The notes below the pieces were generated by a model. The model did no database searches and was not told the origin of the DNA. It saw only the letters and a program-made list of their open reading frames with translations. 64,000 nt of DNA from Paenibacillus sp. 32O-W (lineage in GTDB: Bacteria > Bacillota > Bacilli > Paenibacillales > NBRC-103111). Of this stretch, positions 45,131-54,654 are shown in pieces; the stretch's first letter is position 1, and each line of letters begins with the position of its first letter. The DNA lies in the NCBI RefSeq assembly GCF_007679495.1, contig NZ_VEGP01000027.1, positions 1 through 64,000 on the forward strand, read 5' to 3'. Made by a program: the position numbers and the translations under genes.

Positions 45131-47122
45131 ATGAATCGGGTCCTCCGAAATACCGGATTTTATCTAATTCTCTTTTTAGTTGTCATCGGTATTGTGCGTT
45201 TTATCAGCAATCAGAATGAAATTGAAGAGCAGATAACGTACAATCAATTCCGCGAAGAATTAAAGAATGCAGCAGCCCAAACGACGGGGGATAAGATTGA
45301 AAGAGTCATCGTCAAGCCGGAAGGCTATACCTACGTCATAAAGGGAAAGTTTGAATCGGGCAAAAGCTTCAAAACCCGTGCCCCTTTGGATGAGAGGGTT
45401 ATTGTCCTGATTGAGGAAAGCGGGGTTAAAGAAGAGGTCTATGAGAAAATGGACGAAGGAAGCATATGGATCACGTTCCTGACGTCGATCATTCCTTTTG
45501 TCATTATTTTCATCCTGTTCTTCTTCTTGCTGAATCAAGCTCAGGGCGGCGGCGGCAAAGTGATGAATTTTGGCAAGAGCCGAGCCCGTTTATATAACGA
45601 AGAGAAGAAGCGGGTCACCTTCGAGGATGTGGCTGGAGCCGACGAGGAGAAACAGGAACTGGTCGAAGTGGTCGAATTCCTGAAGGATCCGCGTAAATTC
45701 GCTGCTGTCGGAGCAAGAATTCCCAAGGGCGTTCTGCTTAACGGACCGCCAGGGACAGGTAAGACGCTATTGGCGAGAGCGGTAGCCGGTGAAGCGGGAG
45801 TGCCGTTCTTCAGCATAAGCGGTTCCGATTTCGTAGAGATGTTCGTCGGAGTAGGGGCTTCCCGCGTTCGCGACCTGTTCGAGAATGCTAAGAAGAACTC
45901 TCCTTGTATTATATTTATTGACGAGATTGACGCTGTTGGACGTCAGCGCGGCGCCGGTTTGGGCGGCGGGCATGACGAGCGGGAACAGACGCTTAACCAG
46001 CTGCTCGTCGAGATGGACGGCTTCGGTGCTAATGAAGGAATTATCATTATCGCCGCTACGAACCGTCCGGACATTCTGGATCCTGCGCTTCTGCGTCCGG
46101 GACGCTTCGACCGTCAGATTACGGTAGACCGTCCGGATGTTAAAGGCCGTGAAGCGGTGCTGAAGGTACATGCCCGCAACAAGCCTCTGGCCAAGGACGT
46201 TAAATTGGATGTACTGGCCAGATACACGACCGGATTTACGGGCGCGGATTTGGAGAATCTGTTGAACGAGGCTGCCTTGATCGCCGCCCGCCGCAACAGA
46301 AAAGATATCGGCATGGCTGAAGTAGAGGAAGCGTTCGACCGAGTTGTGGTCGGAACCCAGAAGAAAAGCCGTGTCATCAGCGAACGCGATAAGAAGACTC
46401 TGGCTTACCATGAAGCCGGGCATGCGATTATCGGGTACTATGCAAGAGATGCATGGATGGTTCATAAGGTCACTATCGTACCGCGGGGCCGCGCCGGAGG
46501 CTATGTCATGATGCAGCCCAAGGAAGCGGAAGATCCGCTGGTCATTACCAAATCTGAACTACTGGACCAGGTGGTCGGCCTGTTGGGCGGCCGTGTCTCC
46601 GAGGAGCTGTTCATCGGAGAGATCGGTACCGGGGCTTATGATGACTTCCAGAAGGCCACTTCCATCGTAAGACGCATGATTGTCGATTATGGAATGAGCG
46701 AGAAGCTTGGACCGATGCAGTTCGGTCACTCTCAGGGACAGGTATTCCTGGGTCGGGATTTGGGGCATGAGCAGAATTACAGTGATGCCATTGCTTACGA
46801 AATCGACCAGGAAATGCAGAGCATGATCCGTCAATGCTACGATCGTGCGAAGCAGATACTTAAGGATCATGAAGATAAAGTCCACCTGGTGGCTCAGACG
46901 CTATTGAAGAAAGAAACATTGGTTAAAGAACAGATTATTCATCTGATCGAGCATGGTACGGTAGGAGATGAAGCTCCGGGATCCGAGGGAGCAACGGAAT
47001 CCGCTTATGATGCCTATAAGAAAGAAGAAGAAATGAAAATTAAAATTCAAGGTCAGGACCAGCCGAAGGATACAAATAAACCGGGTTCGGGCCAGGATAA
47101 AAATGAAAACGAAGAAGAATAA
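45131..47122 (+). CDS. ftsH: ATP-dependent zinc metalloprotease FtsH
   Basis: A 663-residue membrane-bound AAA+ protease that degrades unneeded membrane and regulatory proteins. Two membrane segments lie at about 9-24 and 117-138. Walker A GPPGTGKT is at 205-212, and the zinc site HEAGH at 427-431. The last 45 residues are Lys/Glu-rich and disordered. GAGGAGG precedes ATG 45131. A terminator separates it from nadA. Confidence 0.98.
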   Translation: MNRVLRNTGFYLILFLVVIGIVRFISNQNEIEEQITYNQFREELKNAAAQTTGDKIERVIVKPEGYTYVIKGKFESGKSFKTRAPLDERVIVLIEESGVKEEVYEKMDEGSIWITFLTSIIPFVIIFILFFFLLNQAQGGGGKVMNFGKSRARLYNEEKKRVTFEDVAGADEEKQELVEVVEFLKDPRKFAAVGARIPKGVLLNGPPGTGKTLLARAVAGEAGVPFFSISGSDFVEMFVGVGASRVRDLFENAKKNSPCIIFIDEIDAVGRQRGAGLGGGHDEREQTLNQLLVEMDGFGANEGIIIIAATNRPDILDPALLRPGRFDRQITVDRPDVKGREAVLKVHARNKPLAKDVKLDVLARYTTGFTGADLENLLNEAALIAARRNRKDIGMAEVEEAFDRVVVGTQKKSRVISERDKKTLAYHEAGHAIIGYYARDAWMVHKVTIVPRGRAGGYVMMQPKEAEDPLVITKSELLDQVVGLLGGRVSEELFIGEIGTGAYDDFQKATSIVRRMIVDYGMSEKLGPMQFGHSQGQVFLGRDLGHEQNYSDAIAYEIDQEMQSMIRQCYDRAKQILKDHEDKVHLVAQTLLKKETLVKEQIIHLIEHGTVGDEAPGSEGATESAYDAYKKEEEMKIKIQGQDQPKDTNKPGSGQDKNENEEE

Positions 47123-47137
47123 AGGGTAGGTCAACAA

Positions 47138-47175
47138 ATCCGGGAATCGCCTGCAGAAGGCTCCCGGATTTTTGT
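47138..47175 (+). terminator. Terminator after ftsH
   Basis: ATCCGGGA (47138-47145) pairs with TCCCGGAT (47162-47169), extended by GCC/GGC inside, followed by a T run. Confidence 0.88.
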
Positions 47176-47196
47176 TGTTTCCCGCCTTTTTCCGCA

Positions 47197-47240
47197 TTGA
47201 CACCTTAGTTAAGGTTGTGTAAATTAGGGTTAAACTTACA
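47197..47240 (+). promoter_or_regulatory. nadA promoter with candidate operator
   Basis: TTGACA (47197-47202) and TAAATT (47220-47225) are 17 apart. The spacer contains CCTTAGTTAAGG (47203-47214), a 5-bp inverted repeat, and GTGTAA is repeated inverted as TTACAC a little downstream. Such sites inside the promoter suit a repressor such as NiaR, which controls nad genes in Firmicutes, but I cannot confirm the motif. Confidence 0.55.
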
Positions 47241-47319
47241 CCATCCTTTAGGGGGAGAAGGGGTTGGGGGTGCCCGACCGCTTGCCGAATAAGGGGTCAT
47301 GAAGGAAGGAAGGGTTGGG

Positions 47320-48258
47320 ATGGAGGCTCTCGCGTTAGCGCGGAAGGAAGAGCAGAACCAACAGTTGAAGGAACGGATTCTTCAATTGAAGAAAGAGAAG
47401 AACGCCATCATACTTGCTCATTATTATCAGAGAGACGAAATACAAGAGGTTGCCGATTTTCGCGGGGATTCTTTCCTGCTGGCTCAGAAGGCGGCGACTA
47501 CGGATGCCGAAGTCATAGTATTCTGCGGAGTTCATTTCATGGGCGAAAGTGCCAAGATATTGGCGCCGAACAAGACGGTCGTCATTCCCGATGAAAGAGC
47601 GGGATGTCCGATGGCCGACATGGTGAATGTGGACGGTTTGCGCGCTTTGAAGAAGCAGCATCCCAATGCCAAAGTAGTAGCTTATATCAACACCTCGGCC
47701 GAGGTGAAGGCGGAAACCGATATTTGCTGCACCTCATCCAATGCGATCAAGGTGATAGAATCGGTGGATTCCGAGGAGATTATCTGGGTTCCGGATAAAA
47801 ATTTGGGCGACTATGTGTCTAAATTCACAGATAAGAAAATGATCATTTGGGAAGGTTACTGCAACACTCACGACATGCTTACCGTGAAGGATGTCGAAGA
47901 GATGAGGGCCAAATACCCCAATGCAGAATTTGTCGTTCATCCGGAATGCCGGCCGGAGGTCGTTAAGCTGGCCGATTTCGTTGGCAGTACGACAGCGATC
48001 ATCCAGTATTGTAAGGAGTCGGATAAGCAAGAGTTTATCGTTGGAACAGAGGATGGAACGGGATACCAGCTTCGCAAGGACAGTCCTGATAAGACCTTCC
48101 ATTTCGCTACGAAATACTTGGTTTGCCCCAACATGAAAGTAAACAACTTGAAGAAGGTGGCCAAATGCTTGGAGACGTTATCTCCGCAAATTTATGTGCC
48201 GCCTCATGTTGCGGATCAAGCGAGAGCTTCGTTAGAGCGCATGCTGCAGGTGAAGTAG
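47320..48258 (+). CDS. nadA: Quinolinate synthase NadA
   Basis: NadA condenses iminoaspartate with dihydroxyacetone phosphate to quinolinate, using a 4Fe-4S cluster. The 312-residue protein has the three expected cluster Cys: AGCPMAD (C96), HPECRPEV and CPNMK. ILAHYYQRDEIQEVAD marks the substrate pocket near residue 31. ATG 47320 follows GAAGGAAGG; ATG 47299 is an alternative. It heads a nadA-nadB-nadC operon. Confidence 0.95.
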   Translation: MEALALARKEEQNQQLKERILQLKKEKNAIILAHYYQRDEIQEVADFRGDSFLLAQKAATTDAEVIVFCGVHFMGESAKILAPNKTVVIPDERAGCPMADMVNVDGLRALKKQHPNAKVVAYINTSAEVKAETDICCTSSNAIKVIESVDSEEIIWVPDKNLGDYVSKFTDKKMIIWEGYCNTHDMLTVKDVEEMRAKYPNAEFVVHPECRPEVVKLADFVGSTTAIIQYCKESDKQEFIVGTEDGTGYQLRKDSPDKTFHFATKYLVCPNMKVNNLKKVAKCLETLSPQIYVPPHVADQARASLERMLQVK

Positions 48259-48296
48259 CATGCGCTACTTCCTTTGTATGAGAAAAAGGTGAGAGA

Positions 48297-49910
48297 ATGA
48301 TTCCCCGCTATTTAGTTGATATAGATCTGTCTGCCGCCTCTGTCAAGCAAGCAGAGGTTATTGTGATCGGGGCCGGGATTGCCGGGCTGTTCACTGCCAT
48401 TCGGGCGGCGGAAACCGATAAAGTACTGTTGATTACGAAGAAATCCCTGCTCGAAAGCAACACGCGTTACGCCCAAGGGGGAATCGCTGCGGTCATTTCG
48501 GAGAAGGATTCTCCGGAGTACCATAGACAGGATACTCTGATCGCCGGAGCCGGATTATGCGATCCGGAAGCGGTCAATGTTCTGGTGCATGAAGGTCCCG
48601 AGGGGGTCAGAGATTTGATCCGCATGGGGACCCAATTTGATTTGGAAAACGGGGAACTGGCCTTAACGAAGGAAGGGGCCCATAGTCAGAGAAGAATTCT
48701 TCATGCCAATGGGGATGCTACCGGATATGAGATTGTGCGCGCTCTATCTGACAAAGCCCTCCAGCATCCCAATATTGAGGTTTGGGATGATCATTTCGTC
48801 ATTGACTTAATTACCCAGGATGGGGAATGCTATGGGGTATGGGTGCAGAAACCGGACGGCAGCAAAGTCTATGTTCAGGGAAAGGCTACCGTCCTGTGCA
48901 CCGGCGGAACCGGACAGCTGTATCGCTACACAACGAATCCGGTCATTGCTACTGGAGACGGGATTGCTATAGCATACCGTGCAGGAGCCGTTATTCGGGA
49001 TATGGAGTTCATCCAGTTTCATCCTACGGCGCTTGTTTATCCGGGGGCTCCCCGTTTTCTGATCTCGGAAGCGGTTCGGGGAGAAGGTGCAGTGCTTCGC
49101 AATATTAACGGCGAAAGATTTATGGAGCGGTATCATCATCAGTTGGAGCTGGCTCCAAGGGATATCGTCGCCCGTGCGATTGTCAGCGAGATTGAGAAGA
49201 CGAATTCGACCTTCGTCTTTCTGGATTTTACCCACGAATCCGAGGAGAAAGTGAAGGCGCGGTTTCCAACGATTTATGAGTTTTGTCTTAATTATGGCCT
49301 GGACTTGTCTTCGGACTGGATCCCGGTAGCCCCGGCCGCACATTATATGATGGGCGGGGTTAAGACGGATTTGCACGGGGAGACATCGGTCAAGCGGTTA
49401 TTTGCATGCGGGGAGGTTTCCTCAACGGGAGTTCACGGCGCCAATCGATTAGCCAGCAATTCCTTGTCGGAGGCTATCGTCTTCGGCCGCAGGATCGTAG
49501 AGAGAATCAAGGAGCTGGAGCCGGTCAACCGAATCCCCGATGTGCGGTTCGCTAACCCGGACAGGGAATTGCCGATCCGGCCATTCATTGAAAGGCGACT
49601 GAAGCTGCAGAAGATTATGCTCCGATACGCAGGTGTCACTCGGACATCTACGGGACTGCAGAAAGGTTATGAGGAATTATCGAAACAAATTCATATCTTC
49701 GACTACCGCCTGACCAAAAGAGAGGAATACGAATTCGCGAATTTATTAGTCTGCTCTCTGCTCGCGACGAAAGCGGCTCTGCTCCGCGAAGAAAGCAGGG
49801 GCGGCCATTTCCGCGAAGACTTTCCGGAGAAAGATGATTTAGTATGGAGGAAGCATATTTTGTTCAGCCATACGGATGGAATTTTGGAGGAGAAAATCGG
49901 CGATGTTTAA
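48297..49910 (+). CDS. nadB: L-aspartate oxidase NadB
   Basis: NadB oxidises L-aspartate to iminoaspartate with FAD. The 537-residue protein has the dinucleotide fold VIVIGAGIAGLFTAIRA (residues 21-37), RYAQGGIAAV near 62, FHPTAL near 245 and NRLASNSLSEAIVFG near 385. GGTGAGAG precedes ATG 48297. It overlaps nadC by eight bases. Confidence 0.96.
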   Translation: MIPRYLVDIDLSAASVKQAEVIVIGAGIAGLFTAIRAAETDKVLLITKKSLLESNTRYAQGGIAAVISEKDSPEYHRQDTLIAGAGLCDPEAVNVLVHEGPEGVRDLIRMGTQFDLENGELALTKEGAHSQRRILHANGDATGYEIVRALSDKALQHPNIEVWDDHFVIDLITQDGECYGVWVQKPDGSKVYVQGKATVLCTGGTGQLYRYTTNPVIATGDGIAIAYRAGAVIRDMEFIQFHPTALVYPGAPRFLISEAVRGEGAVLRNINGERFMERYHHQLELAPRDIVARAIVSEIEKTNSTFVFLDFTHESEEKVKARFPTIYEFCLNYGLDLSSDWIPVAPAAHYMMGGVKTDLHGETSVKRLFACGEVSSTGVHGANRLASNSLSEAIVFGRRIVERIKELEPVNRIPDVRFANPDRELPIRPFIERRLKLQKIMLRYAGVTRTSTGLQKGYEELSKQIHIFDYRLTKREEYEFANLLVCSLLATKAALLREESRGGHFREDFPEKDDLVWRKHILFSHTDGILEEKIGDV

Positions 49911-50769
49911 AAAGAATGAAACTTTTCGCGAGTCATTGCGTCTTTGGTTACATGAAGATGTTGGGACGGGAGACGTGACGACGTTGTCGACAATTGCTGA
50001 AGACAGCCGTTCCACAGGAATCATTCATGCCAAAGAAGACGGAATTATAGCCGGTCTTCCGGTTGCTGAAGCGGTTTTTCTTGAAGTGGACCCGGAACTG
50101 AGGTTCACTGCACAGGTTGAAGAGGGGGCTAGCGTTCGGAAAGGCACGATTCTGGCCGAGGTTGCAGGGAGCACCCGCAGCATCTTGACCGGAGAACGGC
50201 TGGCTCTTAATCTGCTGCAGCGAATGTCGGGCATTGCAACCCGTACCCGCCAATTTGTCGAAGCGTTGGAAGGGACCGCTGTGAGGCTGGTCGATACCCG
50301 CAAGACGACACCTGGCCATCGAATGCTGGAGAAATATGCCGTCAAGGTAGGAGGCGGCCATAATCACCGCTTCGGGTTGTATGATGCGGTCATGATCAAG
50401 GATAATCATATAATAGGGGCGGGCGGAATCACTCAGGCGGTCCGGGCGGCGAGAAGCCAAATTCCACATACGATGAAAATCGAGGTGGAAGTGGAAAATT
50501 TCGATCAGCTCGAAGAAGCGCTATCTGCCCAAGCAGACATTATTATGCTGGACAATATGCAGCCGGAGGAAATGGAGCTCGCCGTTACAAAGATTAAGAC
50601 CCGCTACCCGTATATTTTAGTAGAGGCTTCCGGCTCCGTACAGTTGGAAACCGTGAAACGAATCGCAGAGACCGGAGTTGACGTCATTTCTGTCGGCCGT
50701 CTGACTTATTCGGTATCCGCACTGGACATCAGTCTCGACCTTAACCAGCGAAAGGGGGCGACTTCATGA
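49903..50769 (+). CDS. nadC: Nicotinate-nucleotide pyrophosphorylase (quinolinate phosphoribosyltransferase)
   Basis: NadC turns quinolinate and PRPP into nicotinate mononucleotide. The 288-residue protein has [10 protein letters not shown] near residue 133, the [18 protein letters not shown] segment near 147 and the VEASGSV and DVISVG ends of the barrel. ATG 49903 follows GGAGGAG; the in-frame ATG at 49876 adds an unconserved N-tail. Its TGA overlaps the coaX start. Confidence 0.96.
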   Translation: MFKKNETFRESLRLWLHEDVGTGDVTTLSTIAEDSRSTGIIHAKEDGIIAGLPVAEAVFLEVDPELRFTAQVEEGASVRKGTILAEVAGSTRSILTGERLALNLLQRMSGIATRTRQFVEALEGTAVRLVDTRKTTPGHRMLEKYAVKVGGGHNHRFGLYDAVMIKDNHIIGAGGITQAVRAARSQIPHTMKIEVEVENFDQLEEALSAQADIIMLDNMQPEEMELAVTKIKTRYPYILVEASGSVQLETVKRIAETGVDVISVGRLTYSVSALDISLDLNQRKGATS

Positions 50770-51530
50770 TTTTGGTCGTAGATGTCGGTAACACAAACAT
50801 CGTCCTGGGGATTTATGAACAGGATCAGCTGCTGCACCATTGGAGGGTCAGCACCAACCGTTCCGGTACGGCTGACGAGTACGGAATGATGGTCTATAAT
50901 TTTTTCCATTATGTAGGAATTAAGCTTGAAGACATTCAAGGTGTTATTATTTCCTCTGTAGTTCCTCCCCTTATGTTTGCATTAGAGCAGCTTAGCTTAA
51001 AATATATTAAGAAGACTCCGCTTATCGTTGGGCCGGGAATCAAGACCGGTCTGAACATACGTTACGAAAATCCGCGTGAGGTTGGCGCTGACCGGATTGT
51101 CAATGCCGTTGCGGGGATCGAGCTCTACGGGACCCCTCTGATTATTGTAGATTTCGGGACGGCCACTACTTACTGCTATATAGATGAGCAAGCCCAGTAC
51201 ATAGGGGGAGCTATCTCGCCGGGGATCGGGATTTCTACCGAGGCTCTGTATCAGAAGGCGGCCAAGCTTCCGAGAATTGAACTGGTCAAGCCGAAGAGTA
51301 CGGTGGGCCGAAATCCGGTAACATCGATGCAGGCGGGGATTATCTTCGGATATGCGAGCCAGGTGGATGGAATTGTCAGCAGAATTCGCGAGGAATTCGG
51401 AACGAATCCGAAGGTGATTGCAACCGGGGGGCTGGCTGAATTGATTGCGTCGGAATCGAAAGTGATTGATGTGGTAGACCCCTTGCTCACGCTTCAGGGC
51501 TTGCGTCTTATTTATGAGCGGAATGTATAA
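50766..51530 (+). CDS. coaX: Type III pantothenate kinase
   Basis: CoaX phosphorylates pantothenate, the first step of CoA synthesis. The 254-residue acetate/sugar-kinase-fold protein has [12 protein letters not shown] (residues 5-16), [11 protein letters not shown] near 105 and [11 protein letters not shown] near 127. ATG 50766 overlaps nadC (ATGA) behind GAAAGGGGG. In B. subtilis it directly follows ftsH; here nadABC intervenes. Confidence 0.96.
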   Translation: MILVVDVGNTNIVLGIYEQDQLLHHWRVSTNRSGTADEYGMMVYNFFHYVGIKLEDIQGVIISSVVPPLMFALEQLSLKYIKKTPLIVGPGIKTGLNIRYENPREVGADRIVNAVAGIELYGTPLIIVDFGTATTYCYIDEQAQYIGGAISPGIGISTEALYQKAAKLPRIELVKPKSTVGRNPVTSMQAGIIFGYASQVDGIVSRIREEFGTNPKVIATGGLAELIASESKVIDVVDPLLTLQGLRLIYERNV

Positions 51531-51610
51531 ACGAAAGAGGATCATCCATCAACGAAGGACCATTTATCGGTTACACACCCAATAACTTAAGGAATAAAGC
51601 AGGTGAACCT

Positions 51611-52483
51611 ATGTTGGATTATTTAATTCGTGCGACCGCATTTGAAGGCAAAGTGCGGGCGCTCGCCGTTCGGACGAACGGAGTAGTTGAGGAGCTTCGC
51701 CGAAGACACGGTTTAACCCCGACGACGACCGCGGCATTGGGCCGTACGGTTTCAGCGGGGGCGATGATGGGCGCGATGCTGAAGGGTGAAGAGAAGCTAA
51801 CGATCCAGGTGAAAGGCGGCGGCCCGATCGGTCAGATTGTTGTCGATGCTAATGCGGCCGGCGAAGTTAGAGGTTATGTAGACGAACCGCAAGTCGATCT
51901 GCCTCTCAATGAAATAGGCAAGCTGGATGTAGCCGGAGCTGTCGGGCGGGAGGGTTTCCTCTATGTAACGAAAGATATCGGTTTGAAGGAGCCTTACCGC
52001 GGCAGTGTTCCAATCGTATCGGGCGAGCTGGGCGAAGATTTTACTTATTATTTTGCCAAATCGGAGCAAACACCGTCTGCTGTGGCGTTGGGTGTGCTAG
52101 TAGATGTCGATCGTTCGGTTAAGGCCGCCGGAGGATTTATCATTCAATTGCTGCCGGGTTTAACCGATGAAGAAATAAGCCGAATCGAGCAAACTTTGAG
52201 CGAACTGCCTCCCATCACCACTCTGATGGATTCGGGGCAATCCCTGGAAGCTATTCTGACTTCAGCCGTAGGAGAAATCCATTTGCTGGACAAGATGGAT
52301 ATTCATTTCCGCTGTCACTGTTCCCGGGACCGGGTGGAGCAGACGCTCATCAGCTTGGGCAAAGAAGAGATCTCCCAAATTATACAGGAGGATGGCAAGG
52401 CAGAGGTGGTGTGCCACTTCTGCAATGAAGCTTATGAGTTCTCGGGGAAAGAACTGCAAGAAATAGCAGATAAAATCAATTAG
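51611..52483 (+). CDS. hslO: Redox-regulated chaperone Hsp33
   Basis: Hsp33 (290 residues) is activated by oxidation. The C-terminal zinc centre has C-x-C in FRCHCSRDR near residue 235 and C-x2-C in CHFCNEAYEF near 268, as the family requires. The N-terminal domain contains ALGRTVSAGAMMG near 41. GCAGGTGAA precedes ATG 51611. It follows coaX and precedes a PpiC protein, the usual order. Confidence 0.96.
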   Translation: MLDYLIRATAFEGKVRALAVRTNGVVEELRRRHGLTPTTTAALGRTVSAGAMMGAMLKGEEKLTIQVKGGGPIGQIVVDANAAGEVRGYVDEPQVDLPLNEIGKLDVAGAVGREGFLYVTKDIGLKEPYRGSVPIVSGELGEDFTYYFAKSEQTPSAVALGVLVDVDRSVKAAGGFIIQLLPGLTDEEISRIEQTLSELPPITTLMDSGQSLEAILTSAVGEIHLLDKMDIHFRCHCSRDRVEQTLISLGKEEISQIIQEDGKAEVVCHFCNEAYEFSGKELQEIADKIN

Positions 52484-52506
52484 TTATCGGATGGAGAGGA
52501 GATGAG

Positions 52507-53445
52507 ATGAGAAATACTAAATGGTTAGTTGGTTTGAATGTCCTGCTGGCTGCTGCCGTCATTCTACTGTCCGCTTTGCTCCTGCTCCGCAATTCTTCCG
52601 TCTCTCCTTCCGACAACGGTGCCTTGCCGCCCAAGGATGATAAAATTGTGGGCAGGGTAGGCGACCAAGACATCCTATTAAGCGTGCTGGAAGATAAGTT
52701 GCTGCAGAAATACGGAGCGGAGCTGCTGAACCAAATGTTGGATCGTACAGCGATTCAATTGGAAGCGGATGAGATGGGATTGGCGGTTTCTGAAGAAGAA
52801 ATAACGCATGAGCTATCCAGAATGAGTCAAGGGTACGAAAGTATGGATGCCTATTATCGCTCTATGAAGGAACAGCTTGGCCTAACTCGGGAAGAACTCA
52901 GGGATGATGTTTATTACAAGCTTCTCCTGGAGAAGCTGGCCACCTCCAACGTGAAAGTAACCGATAAGGAAATCGAGGATTACATTCAAGCTCATAAGGA
53001 TGAATTCCGGGATACGGTTCATCTTCGGATTTCACAGGTCATATCCGCATCGTTAGAGCAGGCTAATAAAGTATATGAGCTGGCTTCGGGCGGTTCGGAT
53101 TTTGCCCGATTGGCGGCAGAGAGATCTCTTGACACTATGTCCGCTTCGGATGGCGGCGATCTGGGTTGGATTGAAGATAATGATCCATTTGTAGATGAGA
53201 GCATACTGCAAGCGGCCCGAAGCATGGAGATAGGCGAAATTAGCCGGCCTATTCCATTGGATGGAGGATATGCCGTCATTAAGCTGACCAATCGGAAGGT
53301 TGATTCCATAGGCACGAAGGAACAAATTCATGAGATGGTAAAGAAGAGGCTGTCCTTACAGAAGGCCCCGCCTTTAAAAGAGGTAGTGGCCACCATCCGT
53401 AAGAAAAGAGAGGCTGTCATTCTGGATACATCGCTTCAATCATAA
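52507..53445 (+). CDS. Parvulin-type peptidyl-prolyl isomerase (YacD-like)
   Basis: A 312-residue foldase with one N-terminal membrane anchor or signal (residues 7-28); no lipobox Cys is present. A SurA-like N-domain is followed by a parvulin domain at about 175-265 (HLRISQVISAS, FARLAAERSLD, GDLGWIE and GGYAVIKLT). It is homologous to B. subtilis YacD, which sits in the same place between hslO and cysK. It probably helps folding outside the membrane. Substrates are unknown. Confidence 0.9.
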   Translation: MRNTKWLVGLNVLLAAAVILLSALLLLRNSSVSPSDNGALPPKDDKIVGRVGDQDILLSVLEDKLLQKYGAELLNQMLDRTAIQLEADEMGLAVSEEEITHELSRMSQGYESMDAYYRSMKEQLGLTREELRDDVYYKLLLEKLATSNVKVTDKEIEDYIQAHKDEFRDTVHLRISQVISASLEQANKVYELASGGSDFARLAAERSLDTMSASDGGDLGWIEDNDPFVDESILQAARSMEIGEISRPIPLDGGYAVIKLTNRKVDSIGTKEQIHEMVKKRLSLQKAPPLKEVVATIRKKREAVILDTSLQS

Positions 53446-53460
53446 AACAGAGAAAACATA

Positions 53461-53513
53461 TTGACAATGCACCCAATAGATTGGTAAAATCGAATAAAAC
53501 CAACTGAGTTAGT
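53461..53513 (+). promoter_or_regulatory. cysK promoter
   Basis: TTGACA (53461-53466) and TAAAAT (53485-53490), 18 apart. Downstream, an AACTGAGTT palindrome within ACCAACTGAGTTAGTCGG could be an operator, for example for a CymR-type regulator; this is not confirmed. Confidence 0.6.
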
Positions 53514-53541
53514 CGGAAATAAACCGGGGAGGGTGTTTTTT

Positions 53542-54480
53542 ATGGCTAAATTGGTACAGAATGTTACGGAATTAATTGGTGATACACCGTTAGTGCGCTT
53601 GAATCGGATTGTGCCGGATGATGCGGCCGAAATTTATTTGAAGCTGGAATTCCAAAATCCAGGGGCCAGTGTCAAGGACCGGATAGCGATCAGCATGGTG
53701 GAAGCGGCAGAGAAAGAAGGTCTTCTTAAACCAGGGGATACGATTATTGAGCCTACCAGCGGGAATACAGGGATAGGACTCGCCATGGTCGCCGCTGCCA
53801 AAGGCTACAAAGCTATTCTTGTCATGCCGGAGACTATGAGTATGGAACGCCGTAATCTATTGCGTGCCTATGGGGCGCAGCTCGTTCTTACTCCCGGACC
53901 GGAAGGTATGAAGGGCGCTATTAAGAAGGCCGAGGAATTGCTGGAACAGAATGAAAATTACTTCATGCCGCAGCAATTCAAGAACTTCGCCAATGTCAAA
54001 GTACACCGTGAAACCACCGGTCCGGAAATTGTCGAAGCCATCCAGGGACATGACGGGAAGCTGGATGCTTTCGTCGCCGGGGTAGGTACGGGCGGAACGA
54101 TCACCGGCGCCGGTGAAGTACTGAAGAAGCATTTCCCCGATATTAAGATCTATGCCGTTGAACCGGCTTCCTCTCCGGTTTTGTCTGGAGGCAAGCCGAG
54201 TCCGCATAAAATTCAAGGCTTGGGCGCCGGTTTTATACCCGACATATTAAATACCGAGATCTATGACGAAGTTATCAAGGTGGAGAACGAAGATGCCTTC
54301 GAGACTGCCCGGACTGTCGCGAAGCAAGAGGGAATTCTGGGAGGAATTTCATCTGGCGCCGCCATTTACGCTGCTATTCAGGTAGCCAAGAAGCTGGGCA
54401 AGGGCAAGCGGGTGGTGGCCGTTATTCCAAGCAACGGGGAACGCTATCTCAGCACTCCCTTGTACCAATTTGAAGATTGA
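53542..54480 (+). CDS. cysK: Cysteine synthase A (O-acetylserine sulfhydrylase)
   Basis: CysK joins O-acetylserine and sulfide to give cysteine. The 312-residue PLP enzyme has the PLP lysine in [11 protein letters not shown] near residue 43, the substrate loop EPTSGNTG near 70 and the phosphate loop [12 protein letters not shown] near 176. ATG 53542 follows GGAGGG; ATG 53533 sits inside the spacer. It has its own promoter and a downstream terminator. Confidence 0.97.
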   Translation: MAKLVQNVTELIGDTPLVRLNRIVPDDAAEIYLKLEFQNPGASVKDRIAISMVEAAEKEGLLKPGDTIIEPTSGNTGIGLAMVAAAKGYKAILVMPETMSMERRNLLRAYGAQLVLTPGPEGMKGAIKKAEELLEQNENYFMPQQFKNFANVKVHRETTGPEIVEAIQGHDGKLDAFVAGVGTGGTITGAGEVLKKHFPDIKIYAVEPASSPVLSGGKPSPHKIQGLGAGFIPDILNTEIYDEVIKVENEDAFETARTVAKQEGILGGISSGAAIYAAIQVAKKLGKGKRVVAVIPSNGERYLSTPLYQFED

Positions 54481-54588
54481 GCCGATCCAGGATATCTATT
54501 GGAAGACGGTATTTAGAGTACTGTTAACGTCGATCGAATTAAGCTGCTCGGATAACAAACTAATATATTTTATGTACAGTACAACATT

Positions 54589-54615
54589 GAGCCCCGCTAG
54601 GGGCTCTTCTTTTCT
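54589..54615 (+). terminator. Terminator between cysK and pabB
   Basis: GAGCCCC (54589-54595) pairs with GGGGCTC (54600-54606) around a four-base loop, followed by T-rich sequence. Confidence 0.85.
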
Positions 54616-54654
54616 AATTGCATGGCGGTCAAGCAGAATGGGGGATATCGGTCA

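Noticed and set aside
47197-47240. Firm NiaR operator assignment
   Set aside because: An inverted repeat is present but I cannot match it to a motif I trust, so it is left as a candidate.
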